Shown: one piece after another, positions 35,801 to 41,800 of the stretch
Layout of the letters: each line of letters begins with the position of its first letter
How positions within the stretch are numbered: the stretch's first letter is position 1
Assembly (NCBI RefSeq): GCF_921293095.1
Contig: NC_060259.1
Coordinates: 26,791,812-26,855,811 of the forward strand
Reading direction: 5' to 3'
Length of the DNA stretch: 64,000 bases
Origin: Ischnura elegans
Lineage: Eukaryota; Arthropoda; Insecta; Odonata; Coenagrionidae
Translations under genes and position numbers: made by a program
The notes under the pieces: generated by a model
The model's input: only the letters and a program-made list of their open reading frames with translations
Database searches by the model: none
Told to the model about the DNA's origin: nothing

Positions 35801-38800
35801 AACTTTTAGAGAAGTGATGAAATATTTTTAGATCCGAGAACGCAGGAAAGGAGCCTACGATCCATGAAAAGGCCTCTCGAGTGGCTATAAAGGTGTGCGA
35901 ACTATGGTGACACTTCCCTTCCATTATGTGTGTGCCTAAATGGATTTAGCGGTACAACAGGAAGTACTAAAACTTACGGAAAATGCGAATAAGCCACAAG
36001 TAGGGTTTTTGCTTAAGTACAAACCTGAAGCACTTTTGAAAGAACATTTGAAATTATGCGATATTTTTGCGTGTAAGTGCAAGAAGGAGCATAATGTTCC
36101 CCCCAATGAAGAAGTATGTTGAGAGACCAGCGGACGAAACTAAAGATGATGGCTGCTGGATTGAGTCCTAAAGAAACTCGACAACTGAGGAAAAAAAAGA
36201 GAATCGTCGGAGAGTGTGAGTCGACATTGTCAATTCTTGTATGGGAAAATAGGTAGTATCAAAAATTTTCTTCTACAATTCATCCGAAGAAAATTAAACT
36301 GAAGAGAAATCATCCGATTTTTATCTCTACGTTCCTCATCAAATAAAAATTCAGGACTAAACTCAAACTGGAACTTCTGCATGGAAAATGCGTCTGCCAA
36401 ATGTGATAGAGGTATATGCAAGAACCAAGAAAGAGCAATGATCGTCCCCGCAACTTTAGTTGACGCAAAAATCATAACTTCGTAAGAAACATCCAAGGTA
36501 GTTTGCAAGATTACTTACGTAGACAGAAAAGATGCTAATTATTGTGAATAAGAAAAGAGAGGTATCAAAGGGTGTCAACAATGGGCTACATTTTTATGGA
36601 GTGAAAGACTATACTTTTGTCTGATGAAAAAAGGCAAGGGCACTTATCAATCCAAGTTTAGAGGGAAATGTGTGATGTTATTTGAAGAAACAAGTTCCCA
36701 CTTTTGGGTTTGCCTCCCCCGTCGGAGGATTAGCAAAAGTTATAAAATCTGCGATTCTCGATTCCTTTCCGAGTGAAAATAAGATACACAAAAATAAAAA
36801 GGATTTGAATGCGATGGTGAATGCCGCCCAAAAAGGAGGCATCATCCCTATGCTACAAGAATAATTCCAACATCCCTTGCTATGTGAGTAAACTCTTCTC
36901 GGGATTCCCACCGTGTTAATTTTTCCATAATGGCAAACGTTTCAAGCTCCGACTCGGGGCTCATCATCAGGGATAAATTTCGTTGAATTCCGAGAAGAGT
37001 TTACCCACATCATTCGCCGGGAAAGCATCAAATCATATTTCATCCCTTACAGAGGTCTATTTGCTAATTGCACTTAGTTGACTTAGATTTGCGGCATAAA
37101 AATTGGGAGGGCAATCTAAGGACCGAATTTGCGTTGTTGCAAGTTTTCGTTTGGCGGCCGATACGAGATTTTTTAAAGTGATGGATTTTAATATCAACTT
37201 TAAGGACTACTCGCTGATGACATATTGGAGAGAGACCACAGTACCTCCGGCTACATCTGACCTTAGTGCTGTGGATTTTCAAAAATCTATTGATGAACTT
37301 TCAAATTTGAAGTTAAATATTTCTTTATATTATAGATACGGACGAGAGATTGGTGAAGAAATTCACCAAAACTTTGTTGACAACAGCGAAAGACGAGGAA
37401 TGACACTGACATATGAAATACAGATTGGAAAGCAGGTAATTGAAAAATTCTTCGTGATTGTTCCTCCACAGACGATACTGAAACATTAAATATTTAGACT
37501 AACGAAGTAAGACGCACTTAGTGTGAATTTTGGTGCATTTGGCGTGTGGGAGAAGCTTGCGGGGAGGGGACGCGAGCGGCTTTCGCCCAAAATCCATTTA
37601 ATCACATTTGTCGGACAAAGCCGAAATTGGAGCGCATATCCGAAGTTAGCACACCTTTATAGCCACTCGAGAGGCCTTTTCATGGATCGTAGGCTCCTTT
37701 CCTGCGTTCTCGGATCTAAAAATATTTCATCACTTCTCTAAAAGTTGGTAACATCGATTTGTTTAACCCCGACGAGGCGCCTAATAAGGGACAAGTCATC
37801 TCACTAAGCTTCCTTTATTACCTTCTACCATCCTCCGATTTATATTATCAAAGATAAATGACCTCCTAGCAGCATACGCGGGATGAATTTTGCTGTATTG
37901 GAGGCGTGGGAGGGGTAGAAGCGGGCAGGGAGGGGAGGGGATCGGCCTGTGGCTCTTGTATCCGCGACGCTGCGTGGGCGTTGGAATATTTTCTTCGCGG
38001 GCGCTGACTCAAATTAGGCATTTTGTGGCTAAACGGTGGCAGATACGTCAAAATGCACGAAATTTTTGCCCTAAGTTGCATTTGAGCGAGGGTCAGGGGT
38101 TCACCTAGACGTCTCAAATTTTTCAGGCCTTATTTTTGATCGGTCCCACAACTTTTTTTCATTGGGCCAGATGGATTTGAAAAAAATCGATTTTTCCGAT
38201 CCGCCCTACTAAACAATTCTTTTCCGCAATACAAATTTCTGCTCGAACTTCATTTTCTTTTAATTCCACAGATGGAAATGTCCAAACTTAAGGATACAAT
38301 TTTTAAGTAGTTGAAAGTCGGAGTTCGGGTGTGCATGCTGTATAGCAAGTTGTATCGTACAGGAATGAGCGCAACCACATCCATCACTAGAACTGCAAAT
38401 TTTCACATTGATCGCTGACTTGGGATTTATAAGCGATTTTTCTACAGAAATAAATGAAAATTCCTTCGAGGAATGACAAAAATGGGTCACTATGTTATTT
38501 TAAGCACGTAAAAAACTCGATAACTATTCGATATTTTTTCTACCATAGGTTGTATGAGCGAATATCTACTTCTTCGTGCTCGCATTCGAAAATTAACGTA
38601 ATCATTTGAAACACGGTTATCGCTTACGTAAGTACGGATTTACGTAAGTCGAGACATACGTAACTCGGGGGATGCCTGTACCCTATCAAACGAAGGAAAC
38701 TTTCCAACCTTAGGCAGTTTTAATAGGTGATTATTAAGACATGTTTCCCTGAGCTCTGTGCCTCATGCATGCATTGGTAATCTCAGACGATGTAAAACTC

Positions 38801-41800
38801 CTATCTACTCATATAGAAATAAGTTCCATGTGACATCACGTGGAGTGGCATCACATGGGCGCCAATCTGGCCTTTTTCAAATGTGGTTAAAATTGACCAT
38901 TGCCATTTGTCTGAACTGGGATTTCTAAAACCAAATAATTTGTATATTATGAATACACTAATGGTGGTTAACGAATCGCAATCAATGCCTTTCGTTTTCT
39001 TTAATGAAGGAAACTACCCTATTACCACAAGGCTACGAATGACCTCAAGATATCTCATGGAATATTGCATGAACTCACAGTTTAAGGTTTTATAAGTAAA
39101 GTACACTCCCGATTATCCGGGCTAATGATGGGGAGAGACGGCACGAATAATCGGAAAACATGGATAACCCAAACTTTTAATTTAATGTCTAGTAATGTTC
39201 ATAATTTACGTAAAACAAACAATATATTACTATTTATGCCGGTATTCTGTTATTTAAGAGTGCTTCCTGGACTCATTGAGAGCTTTCTTTGCCATTTTGT
39301 GATCTTTTTTGTGGCGATAACATGGTTGTACTCGTATTATTAATGCTTTATGTAAGGCCTGGTCTCGAAAACCACACATCCGTGGCTGTGTGATCACGGA
39401 TACTGAAAAGTGGTTTGCACAAATGCTTCAAAACCACTGCAAAATAAATGAAGACAAAAGATGATGGAATAAAGTCAAAAGCGATGAGTGATTATAATTA
39501 CCTAGGAGGATTAGAAGGTGCCGTCACAGCACAGAAGTAATCCTGATTCACTTGTGCTCCCCTAATTACTTCGGCAACTGTGTTCATTGTATCGGTTAGC
39601 AAAGTGGCAGGTGCACCTCCTGCCATGAGAATCATGCACAGATGACCCAGAAGACCACACGCTTGCATGGCACGTTGACATGATGAGATAGCTTGAGCAG
39701 GATTGGCTGGATTCACCAAAGTCCTCACCACCTGAAATTGAAATCGTGCAAACATGTGATTCAGGAGGATAAAACATTTTTCTGTAAGAGAAGACGAAAA
39801 TAAAAAACAAACACATACTTCAATGACTGCCTTACCAAAAAAAAATATTAATGGTAGCAGTCAAATGACAGAATGAAGCATTTGCACACCTATTTTTTTC
39901 TAAACCCCAAAGAGTAGAAGTTCTTAGGCCCTAATAAAACTTGGTTCCATTTATAATATTCCAATTCACTTAACTACAAAAAAATGAGCAGTTGAAATGG
40001 ATATTCAGTTAGCAAATGTCTTGGCATGAAGTAGATATGAGGATAGTATGGTAGGCAATAGATGTTAGATTTATTTGGTACAATATTTAAAAATGGAAAA
40101 CAAAGCTCTAAGTACCACAGGAAAAATATCAATCAACATGTTTTTGTCTAAAACCTGAAGTAGCCCGAAAACACCACAATAAACCCCCAGGGTTGTTCCA
40201 AAAATACACGGGTTTTTGCCATCCCTGTTCCTTGAAAACTTTAATTTTAATGTTGAAAACTGAATGTATGAATTCTCAACCAGTCATGACACTGCCTCAC
40301 AAATAAAATAGTTTTGATTTTAATTTCATGTTACCTGTAAAAGCAGGTGAATTATTCTCACTTTCTCTGAAGACCAACCACTTTCAGGGGAGTCTGGAGA
40401 CACGTCAAACATCCTCACCAATCGGATTATGTAGCTCCCTAAAAAAAGGTTTCCAATCATTTCTGTTTCAAAAATAATCAAGATAAATGTGATATTCACC
40501 CTTGTATAACCTCCAAGGGTAGTCTTATTTCGGTCTAAAAATAAGTGCAAAACATGGTATGACAAAGACTTTGCTTTAATGGTCACCAAATGGCCACCTC
40601 AAAATTATAATTATGAGAACACTCAATTCTTGAGGCTTCAATCAAGATCTTTATGAACAGCATATTTTTTATAAACATTACTGATACTTATATGTACCAA
40701 GTGAAATTACAGAGACTCTTCATGTGAATGTGGCTGGAATTGTTGGCAGAGAGGTATTCAAGATGATGTAACCATAAATAACCATTCCTTCAAAAGGACA
40801 GTCTGCATCCGACAAAGCTGAGCAGGTGACTATGTGTTCAGACCCACCATCGTTGAAGGTCAGCATTAGAAGAAACACAAGAAGAGTCCAGGGGATACAA
40901 GGATATATCAGACTACCTTATGATAAGACAGAGGTTTTAGTATAGAGCAGGTTCCCTGAGGTGGATGCAGATTCAGATTACTGCTTATGAGATACAATGT
41001 AAGATTCAAAAGACAAAAGGAAATCAGAGGGGTGAGGATATGGAACATAGAAGGCTGTCATATCGCGTCTCCTAGGAAACATGAGGAATGCCACCACTAC
41101 AGTCCGGCCGCCGAGAGTTGTCCGTTGACAGCTAGAAGGGGTAGGGGGCAAGGTTGCCAGGTAAGAAAGGGAGATGCCCACGTCACATGTAAACAAAAGG
41201 GTTCCGTGAAGAAAGCAGCCAGAAGGGACGACGAGCGTGAAGGACCCAAAGGAAGTATTTTTTTTGTTTTGGTGATTTGAAGAAAGGGCTTGTTTTGGTG
41301 GTTCAGGCTTATTTCATGCTCCGTATGCATGTGACAACGTTGTATGACTAGGCAAGGGTGTGAGGTGCATTTGGGGGACAGCAAATGGATGCAAACCGCG
41401 CTGGCACAGAGTTCTCTGCCCCTCGTTTTGAACTTCCATCAGAATTTATGGAAAAAAATAACTTCTACAATGCATTTTGAAAAATAATTTCAGATCCCAC
41501 ACGGTGCTGCATATCAATGGAAAGCATAAACTATGACCCACAATGATACCCTTTCTCAGCTGTAAGCTCAATTAAGAAAGATCCTTGCATGATTTGAAAA
41601 AGTTATTTTCAAGTTTTACCCCAGTTTCTGAAAATTATGCATTGACATAAGTATCTGAGACAGTTGGAGACAAAAATTTAAATTAGTTTTTTTCAGTATT
41701 AACAATCATTATTAGTATCCAAATTTAAAATTGCATGACTTATTTTGGCATGGAATGGCTTATGAAGGCTAAAATACATCAAATGTCATCAACAAACGAT

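Larger units (their letters stand above)
35234..38208 (+). mobile_element. 3-kb element with about 0.6-kb TIRs and 8-bp duplications
   Basis: Left arm 35234-about 35902, right arm about 37648-38208, closely matching inverted copies starting TAGGGCGGATCGGAAAAATC. CTAAACAA duplications are at 35226-35233 and 38209-38216. The left arm has about 108 extra bases (about 35368-35476). Both arms keep the same open frame (MPNLSQRP, KYSNAHAASRIQEPQADPLP). 8-bp duplications and TAGGG ends suggest hAT or a P-like group, but the internal frames are not recognisable hAT proteins. Confidence 0.8.
31872..38678. mobile_element. 6.8-kb pogo/Tigger-type TIR element holding other elements
   Basis: Ends CAGGCATCCCCCGAGTTACG and its complement (22 bp perfect) with TA duplications (31870-31871, 38679-38680). 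GTAAGTC/GACTTAC words repeat in both subterminal zones. No Tigger transposase is visible; most of its length is later insertions. Confidence 0.85.
31550..39020 (+). mobile_element. AT-flanked 0.65-kb MITE, copy B, split by a 6.8-kb insertion
   Basis: The left part 31550-31871 and right part 38679-39020 together match copy C (59614-60265) end to end. The break is at ATTAATA|CCTTATCAAAC of copy C. AT flanks both ends. Confidence 0.85.

Noticed and set aside
40987..41384. Overlapping frames in the GC-richer patch of intron 5
   Set aside because: No motif, low-complexity basic or serine-rich translation, inside an intron.
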